Positions 9,509 to 24,303 of a DNA stretch of 33,607 nt are shown in pieces. The first letter of the stretch is position 1. Each line of letters starts with the position of its first letter. The stretch is from Chlorokybus atmophyticus (lineage: Eukaryota > Streptophyta > Chlorokybophyceae > Chlorokybales > Chlorokybaceae), in the NCBI GenBank assembly GCA_009103225.1, contig RHPI01000671.1:3531-37137 (forward strand), given 5' to 3'. The position numbers were made by a program, and so were the translations under genes. The notes beneath the pieces are model-generated. The model did no database searches. It was not told the origin of the DNA and saw nothing but the letters and a program-made list of their open reading frames with translations.

Positions 9509-11104
9509 TAGTCGTGACAAGATTGCCCCAAACGTAGAAACATAGGCCATTGTGTTGCATACTGAACATAGCCCCTACCCTGTGTGCATAGCTTAGCGCC
9601 AGAATGCCGCAGCGCAGGATTTGAGCTTCAGTAAGCTCGTAAATGCTCTTTCGTGCGCACATGTCTTTGCTTACAGTGTGTGCATTCAGTGTCGACAACA
9701 ACATTGAAACCATGCCATGTGCTGCATGTTGCCCGCAGCATTTGCAATCACAAATATTGCGTGCAATCGCAGCTGTGGCCACACTTTGATGTGTAATCTG
9801 AGTCTGAGAGTCTGGCAAGCTCCCTGTAAAGCTGTCTACCACAGCTTTGCATTGAGCTTAGGCTTTCCCAACATGCTGCTGTCTGCATGCAACCTTGTGC
9901 AAAGAGTCATCTCCACAGCTCATGCGGCAAAGTTACTTGTTGTTGTAGTGGGAGGCCCAGCAACAACCGTTCATTGAGCAGATGGCAGCATCTCACAACT
10001 CCTCAAAACATCACAAAACGCTAGAACGGACAGATCAGTCATCAATGCGTCTTGTATGGTATGTCCAACGAAAATGCTGCAACAAACAACACTCAACACT
10101 TGTTGTCTGTGCAGGCCAGCAGTAGTTAATAGATATGGTAGTTTGTATATGACCCTAGTAACAGAATACAACAGTAGTGCGTATTAATTACAGACGTACA
10201 ATGGGTTCGGGTCATGTCCATGGCTACGCCTAAGCTCACACGTCACAGCAACAACGTCCAGCACAGGGCCACGCAACAGCGCAGCACGCTAGCACGCGCA
10301 TGCAACTAGTAAACATGACAGGCACTTAAGGCTTGCATGCACGTACATGATGGCCAGCGGAAGGCCGGGTGGAGTCAGGCTGTCAAGTTGTCCTGCACCT
10401 TTGCCACTACGAAGCAACCTCAAGCGCTCTGCTTACTATCAGCATGTAAGCAAGCAATAGCCAAGCTTGCAACGCTAATCAGCACCGCTCCCGCTGGTCT
10501 CTTACAGGCTGAGCTCCGCTCCCGCTTGTCTCGCCACAGGCTGCTCTGATCCCATCCTCATGCTCCTGCTACGCCGCTGCCTCCACATTCATCTCCTTCA
10601 GCTTACATCCTGCTGCGCCCCACCAACAACTGCTGCTTGCCCGCTCGCTCATCGCACCAAACGCTGCACTCTAAATTGCCTCACACAGCAGCACGCAAGC
10701 TTAGCATGCGATGCGCTGCTCCTTTCGAACACTTTAAACTGTACGCTCCGAGCGTCAGTGGCGGCAAAATGGCAGTGGCGACGGCGGCCAGGGAGGTGGA
10801 GCAGGAGAAGGACTAGAAGGAGGAGGAGGCGGCGATTGCGGGGTAGCAGGCTTCAGGGTTGGCATTCAGCGCGGTTTGCATGAGGGTTACGGTGTGCTTC
10901 GCGCCGTTGGGCGTGTGTGTGGGGTAGCAAGCGAGCGGCTAATCGAGTTATGCTTGAGTGGGTGCTTGTGCTTACAGGCCAGTGACTGGCAGTGAGTGGT
11001 GTTTATTGGAAAGCTTGTCGAGTCCGTTCACGCGTGGGAACTATGTCCGTTTTAGCACTGCTTGCTATGCGCATGCTCAGCACTGTATTACCGACCAGCA
11101 AACC
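9509..11104. other. Intergenic region between convergent genes
   Basis: Lies between the secreted-protein stop (9508, +) and ZNHIT3 stop (11464, -), so it should hold two 3'UTRs. Candidate TGTAA poly(A) motifs are at 9792-9796 (+) and, on the minus strand, at 10972-10976, with AATAAA nearby. The region 10740-10870 is GC-rich with GGCGG and GGAGGAGG repeats. No further gene is supported. Confidence 0.4.
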
Positions 11105-11175
11105 GTAGTGTACAGTATGGACGGCAACTTCACATGCATTATGCATGTGAAGTTGCCGTCCATACTGTACACTAC
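11105..11175. repeat. 71-nt perfect palindrome, probable ZNHIT3 3'UTR
   Basis: 35-base perfect inverted repeat around one central base (11140). It lies 289 bases beyond the ZNHIT3 stop and before a minus-strand TGTAA at 10972-10976, so the ZNHIT3 mRNA would carry it as a long hairpin. It could be a small-RNA precursor, a foldback element or a cruciform-forming site. Mirror copy at 6572-6642. Confidence 0.85.
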
Positions 11176-11463
11176 AAGAAGCGGAGAACATGCGCGTGCG
11201 GCCAAAGCATGCTTCATCTTGGGCCAGGACAACGCCGGCCAGAAGCTGGACGCTATCTTAGGCAAGCATGTCACCTTGCCCAACGCAGCTGCTGAGCCCT
11301 CGGCGATGTCTGCAGCGAGCTGGGCGAACGCGAACCCTATGTTATACTCAGCCCTTTTGTTCATGTTGCTTAACAAGGGACACCCGGAGCATATATATCA
11401 CAACAAGCTATATATACAAGACCTACACAAACGCATGTGTACCCAACTTACTAACACCCTTTG

Positions 11464-12515
11464 CTAACACGCTTCTGCATGAGACGGATCCATCGCCAGC
11501 AGCAACTGATCTGCAAACTCGCGCAGGTCTGGGAGCTCCAAGGCCTTCTTTAACTCTGCCTCTGGGGCATCCGACGAGTCAATTCGCCGCACCTGCATTG
11601 AGAAGGATCCTTGCACTGGTTAACAGCCAGCAGCAATATCGACTTCATGTTGACCATCTCTGCAACCCTGCGAGACCTAACCAGCCTGCACCTACCAGCT
11701 CCTGTAAGTGAGCATTTCGCAAGGCAGGGCGCAAAGACTCCGCTCGCACAACTCTTTCAAGCTCTCCTCGTGTGAGGCGACCAACAGGCTCGTCCTCCAG
11801 GCTTTTGAGGGGAAGCTGCAAAATCGCAAGCAGATGAGGTTGTAAGGACGCTGAAGTTTGTGTAACAACTGAGACTGCATGCATCAACAGCTGACGGGCG
11901 TCAGCGTCATCATTGATAGGGGTGCCTGAGCATAGTGCATGCAATTGTACATGACAGGCACAGCTGTGGGAACCATGCAACAGGGCATGATCACAATAGC
12001 TCGTCAGCAGACCAATGCAAACAGTGCCAGTTAATGTCACATTGCATGCCAGCGCAAAGAGCAGCCGGACGCATGCACTTCATCAAACAGCACGCATGCA
12101 ACCTAGTGATGCTCACTGGTAGCTCGCTGCCACCGTGCAAAGCCCACTGACAGACCATGCTTCAAGGCAAAAGAGGTACAGAGCAATCAGCGCTTGCACA
12201 AGCACGCATGCAACATGATGACTCACTGGTCGCTGTCCCGTATCCCGAACCCGCTGACAGGCTGAGATTGAAGGTAAGGTAAAGGTGGTACAGAGCAAAC
12301 GACTATCGCTCAAGTGCTTTTGCCATGAGACCAACCTGTTGACGCTGAGGCGGCGGCGGTTGCTGCTGCTGCTGCTGCTGCTCCTTCCCACACGCCTCCG
12401 CCTTGTGACGCTTGAAGCAGGGCACGGAACAGTAGACCACCCTGCAGGCGGGGCACCTATACTTGGACGCCTGCTCACGGCACACAAAGCAGCGCTCCCC
12501 GCCGCCCGGACCCAT
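11464..12515 (-). CDS. ZNHIT3: HIT-type zinc finger protein 3 homologue (box C/D snoRNP assembly factor)
   Basis: Exons on the minus strand: 12515-12336, 12253-12227, 12146-12117, 11815-11696, 11592-11464; all phase 0, about 161 residues (human ZNHIT3 has about 155). Residues 9-42 form a HIT zinc finger with all eight ligands: Cys9, 12, 21, 24, 29, 33, His37, Cys42 ([17 protein letters not shown]...). A poly-Gln and Pro stretch follows, then the helical C-terminal domain of the family ([31 protein letters not shown]). The family stabilises Nop58-bound assembly intermediates of box C/D snoRNPs in the nucleus. Exons 2 and 3 are microexons of 27 and 30 nt inside a 112-bp tandem duplication and are less certain than the rest. 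The last intron contains the palindrome edge at 11676. The gene is divergent from CPN60 alpha. Confidence 0.82.
12091..12300. repeat. 112-bp imperfect tandem duplication containing two microexons
   Basis: CACGCATGCAAC begins copies at 12091 and 12203. Both contain TCACTGG (minus-strand donor CCA|GTGAG), then 27-30 bases, then CTGACAG (minus-strand acceptor CTGTCAG), then a diverged stretch ending GGTACAGAGCAA. The enclosed candidate exons are 12117-12146 and 12227-12253. Confidence 0.6.
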
Positions 12516-13096
12516 CCAAGGCCACCCCAGTCCACACTGGTCCTGGGACAGTCACCTGCAACCCTAATCACAGGTCCCGAGTGCACCCTATCCTTCCACT
12601 ACATATCTTACAGACCCCATCCGGGACCGATACGTACAAGCGACCTGAGCCGTCCATTGGCATAATGTAGAGACCGTTTTGCGGTTGTGGAAGGCAGTGA
12701 GCAAACGTTTTTCCCGGCACCGACGCGCAGTTTCGCGAAGAATGCAGAATATAGGACGGGTCTTGCGGGAGCAGGCGACTCGGGGTGTGGCGGCAGGCGC
12801 TTTTGCCTGGCTTCCTCGGCACAGCGGTGAAACCCGCTTAAGACCGGCCGCGCGTAGTTCTGGCTCACGTTCGTTTGCAAGCGTCGGCGCCGAGCAAACG
12901 TTAGGCGACGCATATGGTGCCTCTGCGCAAGGCGCTTGGGACGCACGTTATGCACTTTTGCCATGCTGGAAAGCGGGCTGTCGACGTTGTAGTGGTGAGT
13001 GTAGGCGGCGGCGGCGGCGGCGGCGTTGGTAACGTGCGTGGTGCTGTGTGGACGCGCATAGGAGATTGGTCATTTGAGGACGGGTAGCAGGCAAGC
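12516..13096. promoter_or_regulatory. Shared divergent promoter region of ZNHIT3 and CPN60 alpha
   Basis: 580 bases separate the two divergent start codons. No TATA box or known motif is convincing. A (GGC)n run sits at 13005-13023. The region should hold both 5'UTRs and promoters; no other gene is seen. Confidence 0.4.
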
Positions 13097-16389
<3,293 letters not shown>

Positions 16390-18682
16390 ATAGTATGACG
16401 GCTTGTAGTAAGCCAACATGCGCGCGCGTCCCCCCCACACGCATCCCACCCACCACATGCAGTGGCAGTTTTGAGGCTTAGAGACAGTGATGGTTGAGAG
16501 TTTCCCCTGCAGTTGTAATCTGTTAGCTACTTGCACTAGCAAGCACTGTTGGATTCAAGTAAGGCCTTACTCTATATCTACATTGGTCTGGTAGCTCATG
16601 TGTCTTTAGAAGGGTACGTGTAGTCATGTACTACCATTGTTTATGACTGCGCTGTGAGCTTGACACTCAGCAGTGCTTCTAGGCACGTTGTGTAGCTATG
16701 ACAGCAGGGGTATGATGGCGAGGCCAGCACATCTGTCCCCTTAAGCATGGCGTACATGTGCAGCGGTTAGTACGAGGTAATGCCTATCAGGCCAGAAGTG
16801 AGGACGTATGCAGCATTGTCACGGCAGGGGCAGCGGTGACGCGGAGGTAGCTCAGACTCTCAACTGTAGTGTTGCTGATTGCACTAGTTTGTGGATGATG
16901 TACTTATGTGCGGGTAACAGCAGAGCTGCAGCCGGGGGTGAAGTACCAGTGGCTCCTAGCCCCAGCTTACCAGCTACTTACTCCAACCGATAGCATCGCG
17001 CATGAAGCTGCGTTTTGGCAGCTAGGCTTGCATGCAGTGAAACGCAAGGTTCCAAAGTGTCTGCATGTAAGAACAGCTACAATTGGCATTCAGCAACTTT
17101 ATGACAGTTTTCAGTCATCGTTAGCGAACATGAGAACACGTTAAGCGCCATCATAACAACTAAAGAAGTGTTGCAGCTGTGTGTGAGTCACCACATTTAT
17201 CAAAAATGACATCTGAGTTGCAGCTAACTAAGGCACGAAGCACAACAACACGTCATTGCTGTTATTGTACAAGCTGTACCGTGCACAACAAAGAGACAAG
17301 GATTTGAGAGTTACGGGTAGCAAACGGCGACAAGCAAAGCAGCACTATGAGCGAAACAGCACTTTGTCTTGCATTTCTCCGGGCTTGCAAGCTTTTACCA
17401 GCGCATGCTTGAGAAGACGAATGGGAAGATGAGACCACATGCAATACGGCTTAAACCCTACGCATCGGGAGGGATCGGACCAGCATGCGTGGACATGGCT
17501 AGCGCATTGCTGGTGCTGGCAGGTGACCTTCGGCACATGGCTTTGCTGTTCTGCTTTCCTTGCCTCTCCTCCCTCTGGTTTAGCTACAGCACATGGTTAT
17601 CATAGAGGGCCCCCACTCAGGGCCCCCCTTTTGTTTGATGTCCTGTGTTGGTTGATGTTGTTAATATTGCTATTGCTCTTGTCATACCAGCTGCTTTGCC
17701 TTGTTTATTTCCCTACTGTTGGCCCCTCCTTAGTTGTAACTTATGCATGGCCTCCCTTACTGTTTTGCCTTTGCATCAGCACATAGGCATTCCAGTATGA
17801 CAGCAAAGCACTCCGACAAGCACACGCGCAAGCTCAAAGCACAGCACAGCAAATCATTACAACAAGCGGGGGACGAATTAAGCTGAAATGCGTGCAATTG
17901 AGTGCAATGCGGGTGGGGAAGGAGGTGGGTAGAGCTAGCACAGCAAGCAACCGACCTGCAGCCACGGCACCACAGGCAGAAGTCAGGTAGGCGTGTAGTC
18001 CAGCAGGCCATGAGCAAGCAAAGCAGTTATTATTAGGCAGCAGCAGCGAGGGAGGGAGGGAGGGAGGGAGGGAGGGCGAGCGGAGTGCGCTGTGCTGTGT
18101 ACTATGCTGTAGCCGTTGTGGCGGCTGCTGCTGCTGGTAGCATGCACTGCGGTATGTCAGGAGGTCTGAATCGACTGCAGGAGTAGAATGTGTGGACAGT
18201 AGTGAGTTGTTCTGTAGCATGTCCTGTAGGTACACATAGGACCAGCCCCTTAGCTAGGTTGTGTGCTTGTGTAATGATTTGATGATTTGAGCCGTGCCTT
18301 GTTCTGCCGTGTTTGCTGGTTGTGCGATTCTACCTATGCTTTGTTAAACTCCATGCTATACCTCATGTATGACCAGGCACACACTCAAGTATACTGCGTA
18401 CACACAGGCAAGGATGGACACCCTCTCTGAACAAGATGCCATGTGCAGCTCCGATGTTGACGGCGCGGCGAACTCGCTTCAACCGCTGTCGACTGTCTGC
18501 GCTGCGCACGTTGCAAATTCGAGCCAAGACAACGCACGGGCATTGCTTGTTTGTCGACGCACGCAGATTGCACGCAGATTGCAGTGGCAGAAATCCACGT
18601 GGCTGCCTCCGGCTGTCGCTGTGTTTGGCGACAACGACAACAGCGGCGACGACGAGGCGGCGGGGTGGCGCACAAGGGAGGG
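16390..18682. other. Intergenic region, CPN60A to gamma-glutamyl hydrolase
   Basis: Starts with the CPN60A 3'UTR. An open frame at 16908-17144 (..LQPGVKYQWLLAPAYQLL..) has no splice partner or recognisable domain. A duplicated GGGCCCCC lies at 17608-17628. A (GGGA)7 run sits at 18049-18077. No RNA gene or transposon was recognised. Confidence 0.35.
18049..18077 (+). repeat. (GGGA)7 microsatellite, G-quadruplex-prone
   Basis: Seven consecutive GGGA units end in GGGCGAG. Four or more closely spaced G-triplets on one strand meet the usual G-quadruplex pattern. Located about 600 bases before the next gene start. Confidence 0.8.
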
Positions 18683-21592
18683 ATGACTAAGATGGGCACA
18701 ATGCCTGTGGCTGTAGCGCTCCTTCTGCTTGCAAGCGCATGGCCTCTGGGCGCAGTCAGCCTTGCAGCGCCAGATGAGGCTGACCAGTGAGTGTTTTAGC
18801 ATGCGTCATGCGGAAGCATGCACTTCGTTTTGTACGTTGGTATCAATGTGGTCCTTGAGGTGTAGCATAAACTTTGTTCCTTGCCAAACGAGTTCCCAAC
18901 GGCAAGGCTTACTGTTTGGCTGCCATGCGCAAGCCAAGCAAAGCTCAGCTCAGCAGCATGCAAGCAGAAAAGTTACATGCGTTTGTGACGGCAGTATCAC
19001 AACACCTGCTAACGGCAAAGCTGATGTCTTTGATTGAGTGAATGCAGCTGTTCACTGTCTTATCCGCCTGTGAGGCAAAATCACGCACTTGCCAGCTGGC
19101 CAGCTTGCTTTTATTCCTGGCTCAGCCGAAGCTCTCGGTTGCCTCGCATTCTGGCGTGCACTGTGTTGTGTTCATAGCGTATGTCCTTCAGATTTCCGTG
19201 ACACATAGAAATTATCAGAACTAAGTCTTATCACCACTGCACCACCAAGTTAGCATGCATGTGAATAAACTGCCTGGCACTGCTTGATTAGCAGTCACAC
19301 AGCCCCTTGCAGTACGTTCTGCATGATTTTTGCTAGCATGCTTGATTAGCGTAGTGGTTGTATGTTGGGACCTGTGCTCGTGTTGGGTGGTGACCTGCAA
19401 CTGACTGACTGGTCAAATGGTGAAATGAAGTGTATTGAGATGTTGTGGCTCCGCACAGTGACTGTGAAAACACAGCCAAGCCGTACCCTGTTTGGAGGGG
19501 CGACAGCCGCCCGCCGCTAAATCACAGGCCGCTGATTGGGGTGCTGGCGCAGCCGATGGCACCCTTCTTCCCCAACGATACCAGCATTATCATCGCTAGC
19601 TACCCCAAGTTCATTGAAGCTGCTGGCGCCCGACCCGTGCCCATCTTCCCGGACAGCACTGATGAAGAGCTCCGCAATGTACGTGTCCTTTTGGCCATAG
19701 GTGTTGGTGGTGCAGCTGTGTCTGTATGCGCATGCGCGTGTGTGCAGCGGCATGTTGTGTGTTGCAGGTATGGAGGATCAGTCAGATGTTGAGCACTGAT
19801 GATGAGGTGTGCAGATTTTTAGTGCCATCAACGGGCTGCTCATACCCGGCGGTGGTGGGAAGCCCACGACGGGTGATCCCGTGTACGAGATCGCAAAGAA
19901 GATAACAAAGGTGTTGGTGTTGTCCATTTGACCTTGTCTTGTTCATTAGTGGGTGCAATTAGACATTTGTGCGTGTTGTCATTTTTAGATGGCGATCGCC
20001 GCTGCCGATAACGGCGACTGGTTTCCCATCCAAGGCACCTGCCTCGGGTTTGAGTTTCTCTGCGCCATCATTAATGAGGTATGGCATACGCTACCTGTGA
20101 TGAGGTGTGGGCGCATTAAAAAGAGATTGTCAATGACAGGACCGAGATTTTTTGGAGAGGTTTGATGCGGACGATGATCCCGCTACTCTTAACCTCACAG
20201 CTGCCGCGTGGAATAGCCACTTGTTAGGCAGGCAAGCAAGCACACACATGCGACCAAGCATTGCACAAGTCGTTGATGATTGTCATCGCAGCATTCATCT
20301 TTCTTGTGTGGTCAGCTCATTCTGCATGATCCACAGTTTACGACGCCCTGTTCTGGAGAAGCTTGATCGGGAAGTGCTGGCGATGGAAAACCATGAGGTG
20401 ACGCTTGGGTGGTGGTGTTGGTTGTTGTCGTTGTTGTTGTTATTGTTATTGTTATTGTTTTGGTGGTTGTAGTTGTCTGCCGCTTCTTTTGTTGTTGTTG
20501 TGGTGGTGGTGGTTGTCGTCATTGTTGTCGTTGTCGTTGTTGTGTTACTGGTTTGGGTGGGCGTGTATGCTTGCTGGCTAGATTGTAGGGTTTCTCCTTG
20601 TCACCAACGTGTTCTGGCCAACTGTGCGTGTTGGACACTCGCATGGGCCACAACACTCATAGCCTCGATATTAACCAGTGGGGGATCAGCCTGGAATCAT
20701 GGAATGCGAACCAAGAGCTCTCCGGCTTCTTCAATGTGCTTTCCACCAGCCTTGACACTGACAGAAAGGTGTACACATGTGCCCCAGCGATTACAATGCT
20801 TTATATGGATTGTCCGTTAGCACTTACCTTTTTCGACTATCTACTATTGCAGCGCTACGTGTCCACCATTGAGGCCTTCAACTACCCCATCACCGCTACT
20901 CAGTGGCACCCAGAGGTAAGCATCAGGAGTTTGGCCCGCAACCGACCATGACGCTGCGCAGACAGATGTGCAATGGCTCATGACAATGCCCTGTCAGATG
21001 AACATGTACAACTGGTGGTGGGACAATGTGCCGCACTCAGCAGAAGGTGAGAGAGGCTTCAGTATCCTGGCAGTTTTGTGTCTGTGTACTGCAGTGCTTG
21101 ACAGGTCGTAATCAATCTCTGTCTGCGCAGCTGTGGAGCTTGCGCAACACGTTGCAAACTTTCTTGTCGGGTAAGTGAGGCATTGCCTGTTTGCAAAGCA
21201 GTACATAGACTTTATATCAACTGCTGGCCTTTGCCCACTTGAACTTACTTCGCGCGTTCGTGTGTGTTTTAGCGAGGCGCGGAAGTCTAAGCACGCGCCA
21301 TCAAGTCCTGAACAAGAGAAGGACTTGCTGATCTACAACTGGCCTGTCGCCACTGCCAACTTCAACGGGTATCATCTGTGCTTGTATTCTTTGTCACTGT
21401 TTCATCACACGCATATCGCAGTGCATGTGCAGCTGCTTTTTGGTTCTGATGGGGCATGAGCTACCCCAACCTGCTGCGAGAGGCATGGTTGTTCACTAAT
21501 CGTGCATATTGACTTGCAGGTCTTTATTCGAATACTACGCACTCAAGCGCGAGAAGAAGCCCATTGTCAGTATCCCGCTAGCAGCTTTCTAG
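18683..21592 (+). CDS. GGH: Gamma-glutamyl hydrolase (folate polyglutamate hydrolase)
   Basis: Cleaves the gamma-linked glutamate tail of folates, usually in the vacuole or after secretion. Exons: 18683-18786, 19459-19678, 19815-19910, 19989-20078, 20140-20222, 20337-20408, 20663-20768, 20853-20915, 20998-21046, 21131-21170, 21273-21368, 21520-21592; about 363 residues. The N-terminus is a signal peptide (PVAVALLLLASAWPLGAV). Family landmarks: RPLIGVLAQP, INGLLIPGG, the nucleophile elbow IQGTCLGFEFL (Cys about 158), FFNVLSTSLDTD, and ATQWHPE with the catalytic His (about 276). The exon 6/7 junction is uncertain: exon 6 could instead end at 20397 with exon 7 starting at 20589, which would insert about 25 residues. 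A second Met at 18692 is possible as start. TGTAA lies at about 21670. Intron 6 is unusually TTG/GTT-rich. Confidence 0.9.
20409..20590 (+). repeat. TTG/ATT/GTG-rich simple repeat in a GGH intron
   Basis: Intron 6 contains long imperfect trinucleotide runs: TTGTTGTTG then TTATTGTTATTGTTATTG, then GTTGTTGTTGTGGTGGTGGT and GTCGTTGTCGTTG. The strand bias (no C or A over long stretches) makes the splice ends hard to place by eye. Confidence 0.7.
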
Positions 21593-23137
21593 CGGGTAGT
21601 GGGTTATTGTTGGGAATGGATTAGTTAGTTATGGGCAACATCATCGCCATCTTAAGTGCATGATTTATTTTGTAAACCTCACTCTGATTGTGTTCCAAGG
21701 CCTATTGTGTTGTGAAGCAAAGCAACAAGTCAACTGGTATCACAAGGTGTTACACTTGTAAGGCTTCAAGGCTCTACACTTGTATGTCAACCCATTATAG
21801 CGCAAGGTTTCTGCCGCTGCATGTCTCAGTTATTATATTATACAATTGCACTTTATGTTGTGTCAATTGGTTGGCTCGCCTTTTCCATAGGCGCCATGAT
21901 TGCTGATATACTTGATGTGTACAGATTGCGCATGTGGAATCACATGGCTTGATCTATGTAGAGTCTATGCATATGCGGACATGCATTACTTGCATAAGTT
22001 GGAAGCCGCCACCATCAATACAGTCTTGGCAGTTGTTGACAGTGGCGCTGTCATTTCAGGTGGGCTGCTGTGCAAGCCATAGTCGCTATCCTCGATGCTG
22101 CTAGTACGGTGGTACGCTGGCAGCACCTGCCTCTGCTGCATGCTAGCTCGTATTGCTTGCAACTTGCATTTTGGGGAACATTCGGTTGTAAAGAGCTTGG
22201 GCCAACGTATCATTGCTTGTTATGCTTGTTTTCCTTATGATTACCATTGCCAAGGCATGTGCTCTGTGCTTTGTGGATATCTTAAATGCAGTGCTTGAGC
22301 AACAATGCAGGAATAATGCATACAAAAAGTGCTGAGCGCTCTATCAATGATCTTAGTAATTAATGTGTTTATTGCGCATGTTCAATGACATGACAACCGT
22401 ATGTAAAGTTCATGCTTGTATGGGAATGTAAGCTACATCGCTTGCATACAACATGCACATATCTTGCGCAATGCGTGCTGAGGGCAATGATGTTGGGTTC
22501 AGCAATTATATCAGCGAGCAACAAAACACAGCCACTATTATGGGCTAGTGCATCTTTTTTTTGCTAACAGAATAGCACGGTCGTGCAACACCGGTTGCAC
22601 TCACACTCTCCCACTAACGGTGGACACTGTATGTGAAACGATCATAATACTAACATATTTGAAGTGCGCGTATGATGCGTGCGCGCGCATGATGCGTTCA
22701 CACGCATGATAATACGCAACATGTGCGGTACATGCAGTATCACCATATTATGTATGAACGTTATCATGTATGATATGGTACATAGGATCACAGGGTAGTG
22801 CATAACATAGTACACGTATAATGCAGTAATACACGCATGTACATATATTTGTTAACAAGTTGACCCATGTAGTGAACAATTCAACGTTATTAAACACATA
22901 AATATCAATACAATAACTATGTAGTCATTGAAGGGGTAGTCAACGTGTTAGCATGATTGCTGTCTTGTGCGCACATATGACAGCTTGTCGTCATTGATGA
23001 TATTATTATTGTAGTGAGCATGTGATCATGAGTCATATTATAATTGAAGTATTGCTATTCATACATGCGTGTTATTTGCATCAGTGTCGCTAGCCCACAT
23101 GTGTGTCTAACGCAACAATTAATGTGTCGGCTCAACA
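21593..23137. other. Intergenic, A/T-rich, no gene seen
   Basis: Begins with the GGH 3'UTR. From about 22300 the sequence is A/T-rich with many ATACAT/GTATGA words. At 22665-22725 there is a short run of GCATGATGCGT-type repeats with a CGCGCGCG core. No splice-linked coding exons or RNA genes were found. Confidence 0.35.
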
Positions 23138-23302
23138 TACCGTATTTACCCGTACAAAAGGCCCCCCTGATACAAGCCCCTTTCGCAAAAGGGTAGGCTT
23201 GTATATAAAATAACATTAAACGCGCAAAGTTAGTCTCTATTGAAAGCCCCCCCGAGGAAAAAGGGTGGGCTTGTGCAAAAGGGGGGGCTTTTATACAGGT
23301 AC
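23138..23302. mobile_element. MITE-like element with terminal inverted repeats
   Basis: TACCCGTACAAAAGGCCCCC at 23147-23166 faces TACCTGTATAAAAGCCCCCC, the complement of 23282-23301. Inside, two further GGGGCTTGTAT / ATACAAGCCCC and AGCCCCCCC / AAAGGGTGGGCTTGT blocks make a multi-stem foldback. There is no coding capacity. The ACCGTATTTACCCG start resembles short non-autonomous DNA elements seen in many eukaryotes, a resemblance from memory only. Confidence 0.6.
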
Positions 23303-24303
23303 ATAAGATTATCAGGGCAGGCCTTAACTGATCACAGAGCATACGTGCGGTGGTGGTGGAGTGCTTTTGCAAGATAGTTCATGATGAATCCATGTCGTCC
23401 AATCCACTACAAAGTGTAGGGGGCCCCCGACGTGACGGTCACGCCACCGTATCAGCAACGACAACGACAGACCCCCCGCAACGTTGCATCAGACACGTGA
23501 ATGCGCGCGCGCTCCCCCGCCACCATGCAATCTCTCGCCCTCGCGCACTGGACCAGACACTCGCTGGAAAATCACAACCGGAGCACCTGCGCACTGCGCG
23601 TTTGGCGGGCAGGCGGGACAAAGCTGTTGTTGTTGGGGGGCGGCGTGGGCTTGGGCGCTAGGGTTGGAGGCGTGGGCGGCAGGGGCGTGGGCGGCAGGGG
23701 CGCTGTCCGCGGGGGTGGAGGAGCGTGGTCAGCGGTCTCCTCAGGTGGGGCTTTTGGGGTTGCGGTGCTGGCGTTATGCTTGGTTGGTGCGAATGTGTGC
23801 GATCAATGTGCGAGTGTGATCCGGTGGCAAGAAGCTGCCGCCCGGCTGGGCCTGGGCTGCCCTGACACGACTGTTTGACGTGTGCGACAGCATGCCTAGT
23901 GTTTCTTGCAATGTAGATGCGTGCGCTAGCATTTGGCTGGTCAGGCATGCTGCTGCCATGGCAGGCGCTATATGTTCGTGTCAATCGACGTGCTGCGGCG
24001 ATGAAAGTTGTGGCCTGTCTCACACATGCTGCTTTCCGCAGTACAGGCTGCTTTGCGGTGACGGGCATGTTGCTCACGTGCAGAGCGGAGCAAAAGCCAA
24101 AAAACGGCGAGCTAGGAGCAGCTACAGCTTTTCCGGCTTGCAGGAGTGAAAGCAAAAAGCATCCCGCATTGTCGTAGCGAAGAGCTCCACACGTCATACA
24201 GCAGGACGTGCATGAAACGACTGCTGCACAGTAATTGCAGTAGGGATGAAAGCTATTGCTGCGTGATGGTCCAACGCAGCCACAGATAGCTGCAACTTGG
24301 CTT
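23303..24303. other. G-rich upstream region of the coiled-coil gene
   Basis: No gene model was found. The minus-strand open frame across 23658-24683 is only the shadow of the next gene's first exon plus GC-rich upstream DNA. At 23668-23701 GCGTGGGCGGCAGGGG is repeated twice in tandem, followed by further G-runs. The promoter and 5'UTR of the following gene should be here. Confidence 0.3.

Larger units (their letters stand above)
9043..11676. repeat. Right arm of 5.6-kb inverted repeat
   Basis: Reverse complement of 6071-8704. Its inner edge (9043) falls in the intron 9013-9118 of the secreted-protein gene and its outer edge (11676) falls in the last intron of ZNHIT3 (11593-11695). Both genes read across these edges with correct splice phases, so this arm is in its natural place. 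Confidence 0.95.

Noticed and set aside
11200-11376. Minus-strand frame starting 100 nt after the ZNHIT3 stop (MNKRAEYNIGFAFAQLAADI...), as a possible second cistron
   Set aside because: About 30 codons before a donor-like GTGACA, and the opposite strand is equally open and equally plausible. No conserved feature or splice partner was found.
12303-12335. Continuation of ZNHIT3 exon 1 to a stop at 12303-12305
   Set aside because: This would give a 70-residue protein without the family C-terminal domain; a donor at 12335 leads in phase to the exons carrying that domain.
16840-16915. tRNA-like start (GCGGAGGTAGCTCAG)
   Set aside because: The A-box-like start is not followed by a B box (GGTTCGA..CC) or a matching acceptor stem.
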